Origin: Glandiceps talaboti
Taxonomy: Eukaryota > Hemichordata > Enteropneusta > Spengelidae
NCBI RefSeq assembly: GCF_964340395.1
Contig: NC_135550.1
Span: 992,001-1,056,000 of the forward strand
Length of the DNA stretch: 64,000 nucleotides
Direction: 5' to 3'
In this document: positions 12,784 to 24,025 of the stretch, piece by piece
Position numbering within the stretch: position 1 is the first letter of the stretch
How the letters are laid out: each line of letters starts with the position of its first letter
Made by a program: the position numbers and the translations under genes
Notes under the pieces: generated by a model
Databases searched by the model: none
What the model was told of the DNA's origin: nothing
Seen by the model: the letters and a program-made list of their open reading frames with translations, nothing else

Positions 12784-13371
12784 ATGGATACTGGTATTGT
12801 GCTGCTCACCCTGGTCTATGTCGTCATAGTATATGTCCGAAGCCTTGTACTGCTGAGAGTGGATGATAGAAGAATATTCCGATGTTTGGTATGGGTCCTG
12901 GATGCTGTATGCTGTCTACTTCGCTCACTGGTCGAAAAGAGGAAGTTGGAAGGAAAAATTGCAATGTGTATCACCGTATGGATGCTGTGTTTGCTTCAGA
13001 TGTTTGTTCGCTGTACAATAGAGACTGTTCGAGAATGGAAGTCAATGGTTTGCGTATTGGTTCGTCAATTTATCATGGTTTGGTCCCTGCGAGAACGTCG
13101 AAGGATGGTATATGAGATAAGTCGGTTTGCTATGTTTGTTCTTTCTGCTGCATTTGGGCCCGTTGTATGGGAATGGGGGCCATGGTGGCAATTTCGGCGC
13201 GGTACCTTTTTTGGCGGGAAGGTGGCGGCCCGGGTTGACAGGTTAGGATTTAGACGGTTTTGTCAGGAGGAAAGTTTGTCATTGGTTGTTCAAGTGGCAC
13301 AGACTGTAATATTCCCCATTTTCGAAAACATTAAGAACGCAAAATACATATCAAAATTTATCTACGAATAA
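12784..13371 (+). CDS. orphan 195-codon ORF, unknown
   Basis: Single-exon ORF starting at the first ATG after a TATA-containing promoter-like block; the leader is only about 30-60 nt if the TATA box is used. The predicted protein begins with a hydrophobic stretch (residues 5-25, possible signal anchor) and has further hydrophobic segments around residues 60-75 and 110-125, separated by Arg/Glu-rich stretches, and a W/F/G-rich part near 130-150. I recognise no family. A second open frame overlaps at 12,882-13,115. The length and promoter context argue for a gene; the odd composition, rich in Val, Arg and Cys, argues for chance or a decayed gene. Confidence 0.3.
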   Translation: MDTGIVLLTLVYVVIVYVRSLVLLRVDDRRIFRCLVWVLDAVCCLLRSLVEKRKLEGKIAMCITVWMLCLLQMFVRCTIETVREWKSMVCVLVRQFIMVWSLRERRRMVYEISRFAMFVLSAAFGPVVWEWGPWWQFRRGTFFGGKVAARVDRLGFRRFCQEESLSLVVQVAQTVIFPIFENIKNAKYISKFIYE

Positions 13372-13619
13372 AAAATACAAATCAAAATTTATCGACAAAC
13401 AAATTTGAATAGATACGTCATACATAGTCATGTACACAAAGTTGTTCTCGGGTACCCAGATTCCTATAAATTCAGCCACCTCCGGTATACACATTTCTTT
13501 CACAACCGAAACAATTGTATTTTGCCATGTTCAAATGAAAAATCATTGATGTTTATATTAGACTATTTACGAAACACAAACTTGAAAACCATAATTGCCT
13601 ATAACCACAGAAAACCACT

Positions 13620-13860
13620 TCTATTTAGGGTCCCATACTAAAGTTACCCCAAAACTAGTAAACCAAATGTAAACTTAAAATAGGTTGTTCCTAGAAATAC
13701 AGACTGTGCCACTTCTAATTAGGGTTCCCATTCTAAAATTAACAACTTTCGCAAAAACTAGTTAACTAAATGTAAACTTAAAATAGATTGTTTCTAGAAA
13801 TACTGACTGTGCCACTTCTAATTAGGGTTAAAGTTTTCGCAAAATCTAGTTAGTTTTTTT
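13620..13860. repeat. short tandem repeat, about 103-bp unit, ~2.3 copies
   Basis: AACTAGTAAACCAAATGTAA and AACTAGTTAACTAAATGTAA start two copies at about 13,652 and 13,756. Each is followed by TTAAAATAG, CTAGAAATAC and TGTGCCACTTCTAATTAGGG. A partial third copy begins near 13,845. Confidence 0.85.
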
Positions 13861-14195
13861 TCAAGAAATACAAAGTTGAATCGAAATATTTCTTTCATTA
13901 AAATGCTAATCATACAAAATTAAAACCCATGTATTTTGCTCTGCAGCGCATATTTTTTTCATTCATGTTACAAATTTAAGAGTTATTTCCGTAAAGACAT
14001 TCTTCTTTGAAGATGTTGAAAAAGATAAGTTTGTTTACAATATTACAAATATAGCTAATAACCACATAACAACCAACAATGTGAACCAAATTTATTTTTC
14101 GTTTTGTGATGGTCAGAACATTCATAAATTACAATACAAAATAATGTCACCGCTTCAGTTATACCCATGGTATAGTGATCAAATATATGTCTCAA
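13861..14195. other. unannotated AT-rich spacer
   Basis: No ORF or repeat structure of note. Confidence 0.5.
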
Positions 14196-15335
14196 AACCA
14201 AATTAAGGCTTATGATCTCATCTTTTTGGTCAAAGATCTATCATTAGATTAAGATGCATTCTGGATGTGTTTATCTCATCAGTGATATGCAAATTAGGGC
14301 TAAAAAGACTCAAACTAAAAGAAAGTCTATAACAAGATGATCCAATCAGTAATATGCAAATTAGTGCCTAATAATATGTCTTTTTGGTCAAAATTCTATC
14401 ATTAGATTAAGATGTAATTTTGATGTGTTTATCTCATTAGTGATATGCAAATTAGGGCTAAAAAGACTCAAACTAAAAGAAAGTCTATAACAAGATGATC
14501 CAATCAGTAATATGCAAATTAGTGTCTAATAATGTGTCTTTTTGGTCAAAAGTCTATCGTTAGATTAAGATGTACTCTTGATGTGTTTATCTCATCAGTG
14601 ATATGCAAATTAGGGCTAAAAAGACTCAAACTAAAAGAAAGTCTATAACAAGATGATCCAATCAGTAATATGCAAATTAGTGCCTAATAATATGTCGTTT
14701 TGGTCAAAATTCTATCATTAGATTTAGATGTATTCTTAATACCATGATCTCATCGGTGATATGCAAATTAGGGCTAAAAAGCCTCAAACTAAAAGTCTAT
14801 ATTTACAAAACGTCTATAACAAGATGATCTCTTCAGTGATATGCAAATTAGGGGCTAATAATGTGGCTTTTTGGTCAAAAGTCTATCATTAGTTTAAGAT
14901 GTATTCTTAATACTATGATCTCATCGATGATATGCAAATTAGGGCTAAAAAGCCTAAAACTAAAGGTCTTTATTTAAAAAAAGTCTGTAATAAGATGATC
15001 CAATCAGTAATATGCCTATTAGTGCCTAAAAACGTGTCTTTATGGTAAAAAATCTATCATTAGTTTAAGATGTATTCTTGATGTGTTTATCTCATCAGTG
15101 ATATGCAAATTAGGGCTATAAAGACTAAAACTAAGTCTATATTTACAAAAGGTCTATAACACGATCCAATCAGTGATATGTAAATTATGATCTAAAAATG
15201 TCTTTTTGGTTGTCTATAATTAGATTAAGATGTATTCTTGATATGATAATTTCATCAGTGATATGCAAATTAGGGCTAAAAAGACTACAACTAAAAATCT
15301 GTAATTACAAAAAGTCTATAACATGATGATCCCCG
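14196..15335 (+). repeat. 158-171-bp tandem array with paired octamer motifs
   Basis: About seven copies. The AAATTAGGGCTA mark recurs at about 14,293, 14,451, 14,609, 14,767, 14,938, 15,109 and 15,269, which gives unit lengths of 158 to 171. Most units contain two ATGCAAAT octamers about 65-80 bp apart; eleven exact octamers are visible, plus two mutated ones (near 15,011 and 15,177). ATGCAAAT is the binding consensus of POU-domain (Oct) factors; any role here is inference. Confidence 0.9.
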
Positions 15336-15849
15336 AGCACTGAGCAAGGACCATTAGTTTTTCACCATTAGAGTAGTTTTTGTTACATGGGAGGAGTTTT
15401 TAAAAAAAGTTTTTATAAGAGAACTACCGTCTCCCTCATTAACCTCTGTAAAAAATAAATAAAATAAAAGCTGTAAAAATATAACTGGTGTAAACCAAAA
15501 TGCTCCTGTAGGTTGCAATTGGTTTTGCTAAATTAAAACTGAATCATAAAAGTTTGATTCAATATTTATCAATTGAAATTTTGAACAAAAATATTATGGT
15601 TTACCACACTTGTGTTTCTCTCTCAATCAGAGATCACAATGTTTAGAAAAGGGAATAGAATTCATCCAGCAAAAGCACTTTTAGTCCCCCAAAGTGAGTG
15701 ACTATTACAATGGGCTCAGACTTCCAATATCTGATTTCTTTCAAAACTGGCACAAAGGTGACATGTCATTCGGAAAATATGCCATATTTGTCATCAAAAA
15801 TAAATATTTTCTGCATAATTAATCATAAAACAAGCTTTATTTTGAAACC
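15336..15849. other. unannotated spacer
   Basis: AT-rich. A short ORF at 15,698-15,934 overlaps the start of the palindrome and has no sign of being coding. Confidence 0.4.
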
Positions 15850-17080
15850 TGGCCTTGAGCTCCCATGGACTATACGGGGAAGATCTGCTGTAAAGTCTGT
15901 ATGCATATGTCATAAGGTACATGTACATGTATGATATAGGGTATATACTTTTCTAGGCGAGAAGATTTTGGATAACCCTGCCCATCTAGACTGGTTGATT
16001 TTATTTTAATTGTAGTTCAAAATATTGATATATTTTTCAAAATAATTCTTACAATTGCTAAAAGTAAGATTTCATTTCTCAAAAAATTAATTATTTTTGA
16101 TCAGTTTTTAGGTATTACATCATATGAACTACCGTCTGCATGTATTATAGACCTGTATAGTATGTATTTTGAGTGATACAGTTGGTATAAGAAAGAGTCA
16201 GACCATTTTTAGGGTGTGTAGTATGACAACAGTTTGGTTTTTGGGGGTTTCAACATAGCCTCCCTATGTCATTTCACAAAGAGTTGCCCACCTCATCCTG
16301 GGATATATGGTCATGTGAACAAAATTAATGAAAGTGGTTTATTTTGCCAATACTAGTTCAAAGAAGCACACTTTAGATAAATTTTCTTTGCCGGCCCTAC
16401 TATTAAATTCTATCTTAATAACAATAATGATAATAATAATAATAACTTTAGGGTAATAATAATAACATATAATAAATAATCACTAATAAGTAATAAGTAC
16501 TAATATAATAAATACTAATGTATGATAAATACTAATATATAATAAATACTAATATATAGTAAATAAGCACATAATTAGGCACCAATGACTGTTAATTTCT
16601 AATCCTCCTTTCATAATTAATTGCACTTAAAGTTGAAATAGTATTGGCATTATGGATTACTCTCATTAAACATGTTCATATGACAGGACAACTCTGTGTG
16701 AAATGATACTGGGAGGCTTTGCTAAGATTACCAAGCCCTTACTGTTGTCATACTACATACCCAAAAATGGAGACACTTTCTAATACCAACTTTATAGCAC
16801 AAAATAGATACTCTACAGATCTATGATAGATACAGGCGGCAGTTTGTACGATGAAATAGCTAAAAACTGACCAAATTAATTGTCTTTTGGAAAATGAAAT
16901 CTCACTTTTAAGAATTGTAATAATGTTTTGAAATTTATAGATTTATTCTAAGCTGCAACTGAAGCAAAATCTATCAGTCCAGCTGAGCAGGGTTTTCCAA
17001 AGTTTTCCAGCCCAGAAAAGTATACAAAAAAACACTGCTTTCCAGCAGACCTTTCCCACCTATGGGAGTTGTGCACCCCC
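15850..17080. repeat. large imperfect palindrome (foldback-like), ~430-500-bp arms
   Basis: The left arm (about 15,850-16,372) and right arm (about 16,625-17,080) are reverse complements with many substitutions. Matching pairs include GTAGTATGACAACAG (16,220) against CTGTTGTCATACTAC (16,742), and AAGTAAGATTTCATT (16,061) against AATGAAATCTCACTTTT (16,896). The centre (16,373-16,624) is AATAAT/ATAAT-rich and contains no ORF. This could be the relic of a foldback transposon or an inverted duplication. Confidence 0.85.
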
Positions 17081-17590
17081 CCCCCCCCCCATATTACTTC
17101 TGCAAAAAAAATTTAATTCTCTGAGATAGGACAAAAATACACATTTTGATAACACATACAAATTCTACCCACTTTATGCAACTTTAGTCAGTTATTATTT
17201 CATAATCAATTTAATAGTATAAAAATATTTTTGCTTGACTTATTCTCATTGGCTTTTCTAACCATTGGGGTCGATTTTTCAGGGAGAAACAGTAGAACAA
17301 TAAAAAATCAATTAATTATACTGTATTTGCAAATTTATACACACAGTTCTTTCTTTATAGTGGTTTCCCAAACCTGGGCAAGTTTACCTTCATCAAGATT
17401 TGATTTCTTCCTTTCACCCCATTTCATAAAAAAATATTGTCTACAAATTATAACCTTGAAAATTTAATATCAACCATATGGGAGCACTTTGGTAAATGTA
17501 ATTTATATTGAATGTATTTTTTCATTATTTTATTAAATAAAACACAATATATTAACCAAACTGTATTAATACAATTTCCATGCAAGTTTA
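17081..17590. other. unannotated AT-rich spacer
   Basis: Follows a poly-C run at 17,077-17,092. Only short chance ORFs are present. Confidence 0.4.
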
Positions 17591-17597
17591 TTTTCAG

Positions 17598-17859
17598 GAA
17601 GCCAGGCTCGACAAAGATGGACAAATGATGGAAAATGTGAGTCAAAAAACTGTCTTTTTAATATTTAATATGTTTATACATTGAAAGTTAGATTTAGAAA
17701 CTTTATTTCTATTTGATTGTCATGTCTGCAATATAAAATAAATTTAGAAAATAATATAATTGCATTGTGAGTGAATACTTCAATTCTTATACTATTTCTT
17801 AAATTTCTTTCTTTTAGCCTGTGGTGATAAGAAGACCCAAGACTGATCGATGTATTTGA
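17598..17859 (+). CDS. candidate last two exons of an unknown gene
   Basis: A 39-bp in-phase segment (17,598-17,636) is bounded by TTTTCAG on its left and GTGAGT on its right. A second segment begins at 17,818 after a polypyrimidine tract ending in TTTTAG and stays open to a TGA at 17,857-17,859. Joined, they encode 26 residues with a hydrophilic, coding-like composition (EARLDKDGQMMEN, then PVVIRRPKTDRCI). Upstream exons were not found in the window, and no homologue is recognised. The splice sites and the phase match are the only evidence, so this could be chance. Confidence 0.25.
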
Positions 17860-18029
17860 TTATTACGATACTGATGTGTATTTTGCATTTATGTATATCT
17901 ATTAAAATGTAATTTATGTATTGAAATGTATTTTTAAGTTATTTTATTAGTAGAACTTTTGGAGGAGTTTAGGAGAACAGAAAAACAGTTTCAGACATCA
18001 GCTCCAAGTAAGTTTTTTGAGTTTTTTTT

Positions 18030-19200
18030 AGTTTGTATGGCTGCATGAATGATTGCTCTTTTAACTATCCCACCTCACCCCTTCCAACATACGTACATCA
18101 AATACACTATCATTTTTGCGTCTCCGGCACCAATTGTCATATCTGCGCCATCATCTACCTCGCGTTTCGGTCCGCAGTCTTCGCTGCACATGATCATATA
18201 TTACATATTGACATACACAAACAGCACTCCTCGATTTTTGTTATCCCTTTCCGTACGTCTGGTTTCTTGTGGATTTTGGTTTTCTCTGACTAGGTGGGTC
18301 TCTAGGGTTGATTACTTTGTTGTTTGGTTGGTTGGTCGGTTGGTTGGTTGGTTGGCAATGGTTCGTCCTTTGTAGGTTTTACATATTTTTCACTTGCTGT
18401 CTATGGCCTTAATCTCTCATACCAACACACATAAACCTCACAAACCTCCGCCGTGTCGCCGCCATCTCTATTACTGCCGTGTCGCCATCTTTATTTGCCA
18501 TCACCGTTGTGCGTCATATTCATTACAACAATACAATAAAGTCCCCCATTCAATTTAACTTTCTGTATGTATGTTTGTATGGTTTAGAGTTATAATGGCA
18601 CATTCCATTACAACTCTTCATATTCGCAGTCAAGCATGTGCATGTATGTTAACCCTCTCCCCCCAAAAAAAACAACAAAAAGTATGTGTCCTTGTATGGT
18701 GATTCAAATTGGCAACAAAGAATTGCTTGGCAGCGATGACACCCCTAGCATTGACTAGATAATATGGATTTTAGAGTAATCAATTTCCAATGCGGCCTAA
18801 ATTCAACTGCATACAGAGCTCAGTAGAGCTATCAAACATTTAATCCTCTTTTTATCAGGGGGGTGGGTTGGTCAATTTCACTACAAACATTCAAATTAAA
18901 CTCTCAAATCCAGGGGACCATATAGCCAGAATTACCATACGAGTATGACTACATTCTCAGTCTAAATAATTGTTGGCATAATGCTAAAAATGCTACTGAG
19001 TGAATTTAAGGTACTGTCGTCTTTAGTGTATCCATGGCTGTGTATTTCAAGGCAATATCTATTACATGGTACGTCTACAGAATATCAAGTATACATCACT
19101 TACACCTAACAGCTGTGAATGGTAAGCGTCATCTAGAAGTTCTTTACTTATCTTTGCTGTTCATCTACAATTGATCTGTGCTGTCATGAACACAGATGAA
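18030..19200. repeat. diverged duplicate A of the block at 21.37-22.52 kb
   Basis: The same order of landmarks occurs in both blocks: a C/T-rich CATCATC..CTACCTC segment, ACCACATATTACATA-like sequence, GCAACAAAGAATTGCTTGGC (18,712 and 22,025), GCATTGACTAGATAATATGG (18,748 and 22,060), then AAGGCAATATCTATTACAT, ATATCAAGTATACATCAC and a Leu-less AT-rich end. The copies differ by many substitutions and indels. Short ORFs inside are not conserved between copies, which argues against coding. Confidence 0.8.
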
Positions 19201-19675
19201 AAGTGATGTAGCCTCAAATATTCATCTGAAAGTTGTTCATAAACTGATAAATTTTCATCAAGTCTTCATCAAAGACAGTCTTCAATATTTCAACTTACTA
19301 GCCAAGTCAAATTCAGAATTTTTTATGACAAATATGGCCAATATTTTGTCATCATTGCAAAGGTCACAAAACAAAGCAATGACAAGGTCTCAAAGCTCAT
19401 TATAAATAAAATGGGTATTAAGTCATTTAATTTAGGTTTCTATGTATTAAGCTACCAGACTGAGCTTGTGCACAAAATGTGAAGTTTGACATTTGTGCCA
19501 GGCTTGGTTGAAATTGGTCTATGCATCTCTGCTGTATACTGTGCACTATGATTAATGTTTGGCTATTTGACCTTGAAGATACAGGTCGAGGTCAAAGGTC
19601 GAGGTCTCAGAAAGACCATTATCAATAATATGGATATGGATAATATAACACTCAAAGTGGGTCACTATTACACAC

Positions 19676-21068
19676 TTCAATAATAGCACTCGGTATTAAA
19701 TAGCACTATTGCAAGAAATGTGGGAATTGAATACTAGCATCCATTATTAAATAGCACTATTGCAAGACATGTGGGAATTGAATACTAGCACTCGGTATTA
19801 AATAGCACTATTGCAAGAAATGTGGGAATTGAATACTAGCACTCGGTATTAAATAGCACTATTGCAAGACATGTGGGAATTGAATACCAGCACCTGGTAT
19901 TAAATAGCACTATTGCAAGACATGTGGGAATTGAATAATAGCACCCGGTATTAAATAGCACTATTGCAAGAAATGTGGGAATTGAATACTAGCAACCGGT
20001 ATTAAATAGCACTATTGCAAGAAATGTGGGAATCGAATACTAGCACCCGGTATTAAATAGCACTATTGCAAGAAATGTGGGAATTGAATACTAGCACCCG
20101 GTATTAAATAGCACTATTGCAAGAAATGTGGGAATTGAATAATAGCACCCGGTATTAAATAGCACTATTGCAAGAAATGTGGGAATTGAATACCAGCAAC
20201 CGGTATTAAATAGCACTATTGCAAGACATGTGGGAATTGAATACTAGCACCAAGTATTAAATAGCACTATTGCAAGAAATGTGGGAATTGAATACTAGCA
20301 CTCGGTATTAAATAGCACTATTGCAAGAAATGTGGGAATTGAATACTAGCACCCGGTATTAAATAGCACTATTGCAAGAAATGTGGGAATTGAATACTAG
20401 CAACCGGTATTAAATAGCACTATTGCAAGAAATGTGGGAATTGAATACTAGCACTCGGTATTAAATAGCACTATTGCAAGAAATGTGGGAATTGAATACT
20501 AGCACCCGGTATTAAATAGCACTATTGCAAGAAATGTGGGAATTGAATACTAGCACCCGGTATTAAATAGCACTATTGCAAGAAATGTGGGAATTGAATA
20601 ATAGCACCCGGTATTAAATAGCACTATTGCAAGAAATGTGGGAATTGAATACCAGCAACCGGTATTAAATAGCACTATTGCAAGACATGTGGGAATTGAA
20701 TACTAGCACCAAGTATTAAATAGCACTATTGCAAGAAATGTGGGAATTGAATACTAGCAACCGGTATTAAATAGCACTATTGCAAGAAATGTGGGAATTG
20801 AATACTAGCACCCGGTATTAAATAGCACTATTGCAAGAAATGTGGGAATTGAATACTAGCACCCGGTATTAAATAGCACTATTGCAAGAAATGTGGGAAT
20901 TGAATACTAGCACCCGGTATTAAATAGCACTATTGCAAGAAATGTGGGAATTGAATACTAGCACCCGGTATTAAATAGCACTATTGCAAGAAATGTGGGA
21001 ATTGAATACTAGCACCCGGTATTTAATAGCACTATTGCAAGAAATGTGGGAATTGAATACTAGCAACC
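19676..21068 (+). repeat. 51-bp satellite array, about 27 copies
   Basis: The unit begins ATTAAATAGCACTATTGCAA and ends GAATACTAGCACCCGGT; the variants are mostly in the CTCGGT / CCCGGT / ACCGGT and AAATGTG / ACATGTG positions. The distinctive CACCAAG variant recurs at 20,249 and 20,708, exactly nine units (459 bp) apart with matching neighbours, so a nine-unit block was duplicated. The array lies between the two diverged duplicates. Confidence 0.97.
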
Positions 21069-21369
21069 GTTCATGTTGTACTTAAAAATAGTGACCCCCC
21101 TGCAATTCATCCACAAAACAATCCACCCCCCCTGACAAATATAAAAACACAATGTCCTGCCCATCTGTTGACAGGAAACACTCTTTTTGTTCACGCACAC
21201 TGCATATATAGTTAATTTTACATGTTACATTTTCAGTAATTTTAATTTTTATACTATTTTTTTATAACATTAGCATGGAGCTATAACAAAACAATAGATG
21301 GTTACAAAGGCCAAAGAAAATGATTATCAAAATCTTGTGAAATTAAAATGCTTTTACTTTTCTAAGTAT

Positions 21370-22515
21370 GAATGAATGAATGAGTGACTGTTGTTCTTAT
21401 AACCCCCTCTCCAACCTACACATTTCAAATACTACCCGTATTTTCATCATCATCGCCATCAACTACCTCACGCCTCGGTCCTTTTTTGCCATCACTACGC
21501 ATGACCACATATTACATATACACAAACGGTTCATCTTTTTTCTTTTTCTTCTCATTTTGGGTTGTCCTCAGGTTAGGTTAGGTCAGAGGGTCGGTAGTTT
21601 GGATTATTTTCACTTGCCTGGCTATGGACTTTCTCTCATACTTAACATCCACAGACACAAATTTCGCACTTCCACCACTGTCACCAATTTCACCACGTCT
21701 CCGTTTGCATTCATCATCTTCGCTGCGTCTTCATCTGCATTCGCCATCCTTCCCGCGTCTCCACCTGCATTCGTCATGTTCGCCCTGTGTCATATTCAAG
21801 TTATTTTTACACCAACACCAACACAAACTATAGGTTTTCATGTTTGAGAGTTATAATGGCACTATTGGCTGTCAAGCATTGTGAGTGTGTGTATTAAACT
21901 TGCCCCCCCCCCCAAAAAAAAAAAAATAAATAAATAAATAAATAAATAAAAGTAATAAATAAAAATAAAGGATAAACTGTGGCCTATTGTATATAAAAGG
22001 GTATGTATGGCAACTCAAAGGAAGCAACAAAGAATTGCTTGGCAGCAATGATACCCCTAGCATTGACTAGATAATATGGACGTTAGATTCAATATTTCAT
22101 GCGCCACATTTCAACAGAGCTCAGTGAAGTTCTACCAACCCTGTACATCATATCATTGGGATTAGGAATGGACAATAAAAATATCAAGGATCTAACGTTC
22201 AGGGGACTTTTTTGCCCGACTTGCCATATCATAACGGTACTCGGTATATACCAGTTAATCTAGATGAATGAAATAAATGAAATAAAATATACCATAAGTT
22301 CTATAAATAGTCTATACATATAATGACCAACTGAAAGTACTATCGTCTGGCTTTTGTGGCTGTCATTCAAGGCAATTTCTATTACATCTACAAGATATCA
22401 AGTGTACATCACCTACATCTGACGGCTTAGAGTGTTAAGTGTCTTCTCTAGGGTACTTACTTTTTATTATTCGTCTACATTTGATCATGATGTGTGATGA
22501 TGATGAACGTAAGTG
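21370..22515. repeat. diverged duplicate B of the block at 18.03-19.2 kb
   Basis: Same landmark order as duplicate A, in direct orientation. It additionally contains a poly-C/poly-A and (AAAT)n microsatellite at 21,903-21,960. Confidence 0.8.
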
Positions 22516-22517
22516 TA

Positions 22518-22610
22518 GTCTGTAAGGTACGCCGTGATGGGGCGCCCTCACACTTCAGCCAACCCCTCCCACGCCGGTGAGGGCGGAACGTCAGGACGTA
22601 TCTTACAGTC
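22518..22610 (+). mobile_element. 93-bp palindromic MITE, TA-flanked (copy 1)
   Basis: Imperfect inverted repeat of about 33 bp per arm: GTCTGTAAGGTACGCCGTGA at the left, and the complement of GACTGTAAGATACGTCCTGA at the right. The inner CGCCCTCA..TGAGGGCG is also palindromic. It is flanked by TA on both sides (22,516-17 and 22,611-12), as expected for a TA-target (Tc1/mariner-type) insertion. Confidence 0.75.
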
Positions 22611-22710
22611 TAACGTAAGTGACACACAAAATTAATTATGTATGCGTAAGAGCAAATGACACACATCTTATGGCAAATGACTAGCGTATGGAAATAAATG
22701 ACACACATAA

Positions 22711-23720
22711 GGCCAAAAAAAAATAAAAATCTGGTTCTGGTCAGGGTAAACTTTCTAAAGTGGTGCGACGACGCGCGTTTTTTTTTTTTTTCCTAATTTT
22801 TTTTTTTTTGGCAAATTAGTAAATACACATTTTTGACACTTTACATGCTCTCGGAAGATGTCATACAACTCTGGAAGTTGGCACTGTTGTATGGCAAGTT
22901 TTATACGATGCGGATCAATCATCCATCAGGGCATCACTAGTCACATTTACAAATTTATCTTATCGCCCAGTGATTTGCAGTTATAATCCCGATTTGCAGT
23001 TATAATCCCATCCAAGATAATGAGTCTTGCCTTGCAACCACTGTATAATGTCATTGTGCAACTTGCAACGTTAAATAACGAGAAATAGGTCTGTCCAACG
23101 GACGTAGAGGAGGCAGTGTTTTCTTTCGAGCACCGTCCATCATCAGTCTGATACGCAGTCTGTATACGGTACGATGTTTGACACGTCTTTCCAACTCATC
23201 GCAGATGGAAAGACGTGTCGAACATCGTAGCGCATACATCCAGAGCTAACTGCTTACGCTACAGGAAAATCTTTGTATTCAGAAGGCAGAACGAAACGAT
23301 CACCAGAACTAAGAACACCTCGAAAGTCAGCTGAATTGATATCAACATTTCGATTGCTCACGACGTTCTCAAACTTCTGACATTTTCGAAACATGTGAGC
23401 GGTTTACCACCTAGCACAGTGAACACACTATTTCCCGTGATTCCCATCAACCACGCTCATCGTACATATTACGTACACATATCGTACGGGGGATTATGGG
23501 TATGCAACAGTACTAGAAGAAAAGGGTACCCGTTACCAAATAGAAGTGCGCCATCACACGAGTTAAATTTTTTCCGCTAGCCTTGCATACAGTGTTGATC
23601 GACGGGGAATTGTAAATAAGGAACGGGAAAGCAAAAATTATCGGAAAAAAAAGGATCGACGCGGGGGTATTCAGGGCACGCGCGCGCTGACCAGAACCAG
23701 ACATATTTTTTTTTTTGGCC
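22711..23720. mobile_element. 1.0-kb TIR element with TAA target duplication
   Basis: The terminal inverted repeats span about 34 bp: GGCCAAAAAAAAATAAAAAT then CTGGTTCTGGTCAG at the left, and CTGACCAGAACCAG then a T-run ending GGCC at the right. TAA flanks both ends (22,708-10 and 23,721-23). A 3-bp TTA/TAA duplication is the hallmark of PIF/Harbinger elements, so a non-autonomous Harbinger relative is the likely class. There is no transposase ORF inside, only short open frames. Confidence 0.75.
23159..23244 (+). ncRNA. long hairpin, miRNA-precursor-like
   Basis: CGATGTTTGACACGTCTTTC pairs with GAAAGACGTGTCGAACATCG across a 14-nt loop with only one mismatch or wobble. The stem extends outwards through TCTG..TATACGGTA against TAGCGCATACATCCAGA with small bulges, giving a stem of about 35 bp. 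Length and shape fit an animal pre-miRNA, but the hairpin lies inside the 1.0-kb TIR element, so it may simply be element structure. Expression is unknown. Confidence 0.35.
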
Positions 23721-24025
23721 TAAGGCAAGTAATGCACGTATGACCACAGGGGCGTGTAATATTTCTTAGATTGTTGTTTTCCTGGTCTACAGACTAGATA
23801 TAACAACCTTTTGACTATATATTCTTACCTGTAAGTAAGGAAAAAACATTTCCGCTACTTTAGAGATTGACACATTTGTAGCAGCAGGATTCGTACGATA
23901 TTTTCCTAAGAAAACGGCGATCCAGGGCGGCAATCTAAGCAATAATACGTGCCCTGTGCTCGTGACTATAAATGACGCACACACAAGGCGAATGATGCAC
24001 ACATGACAATAAATCTAAATGACAC

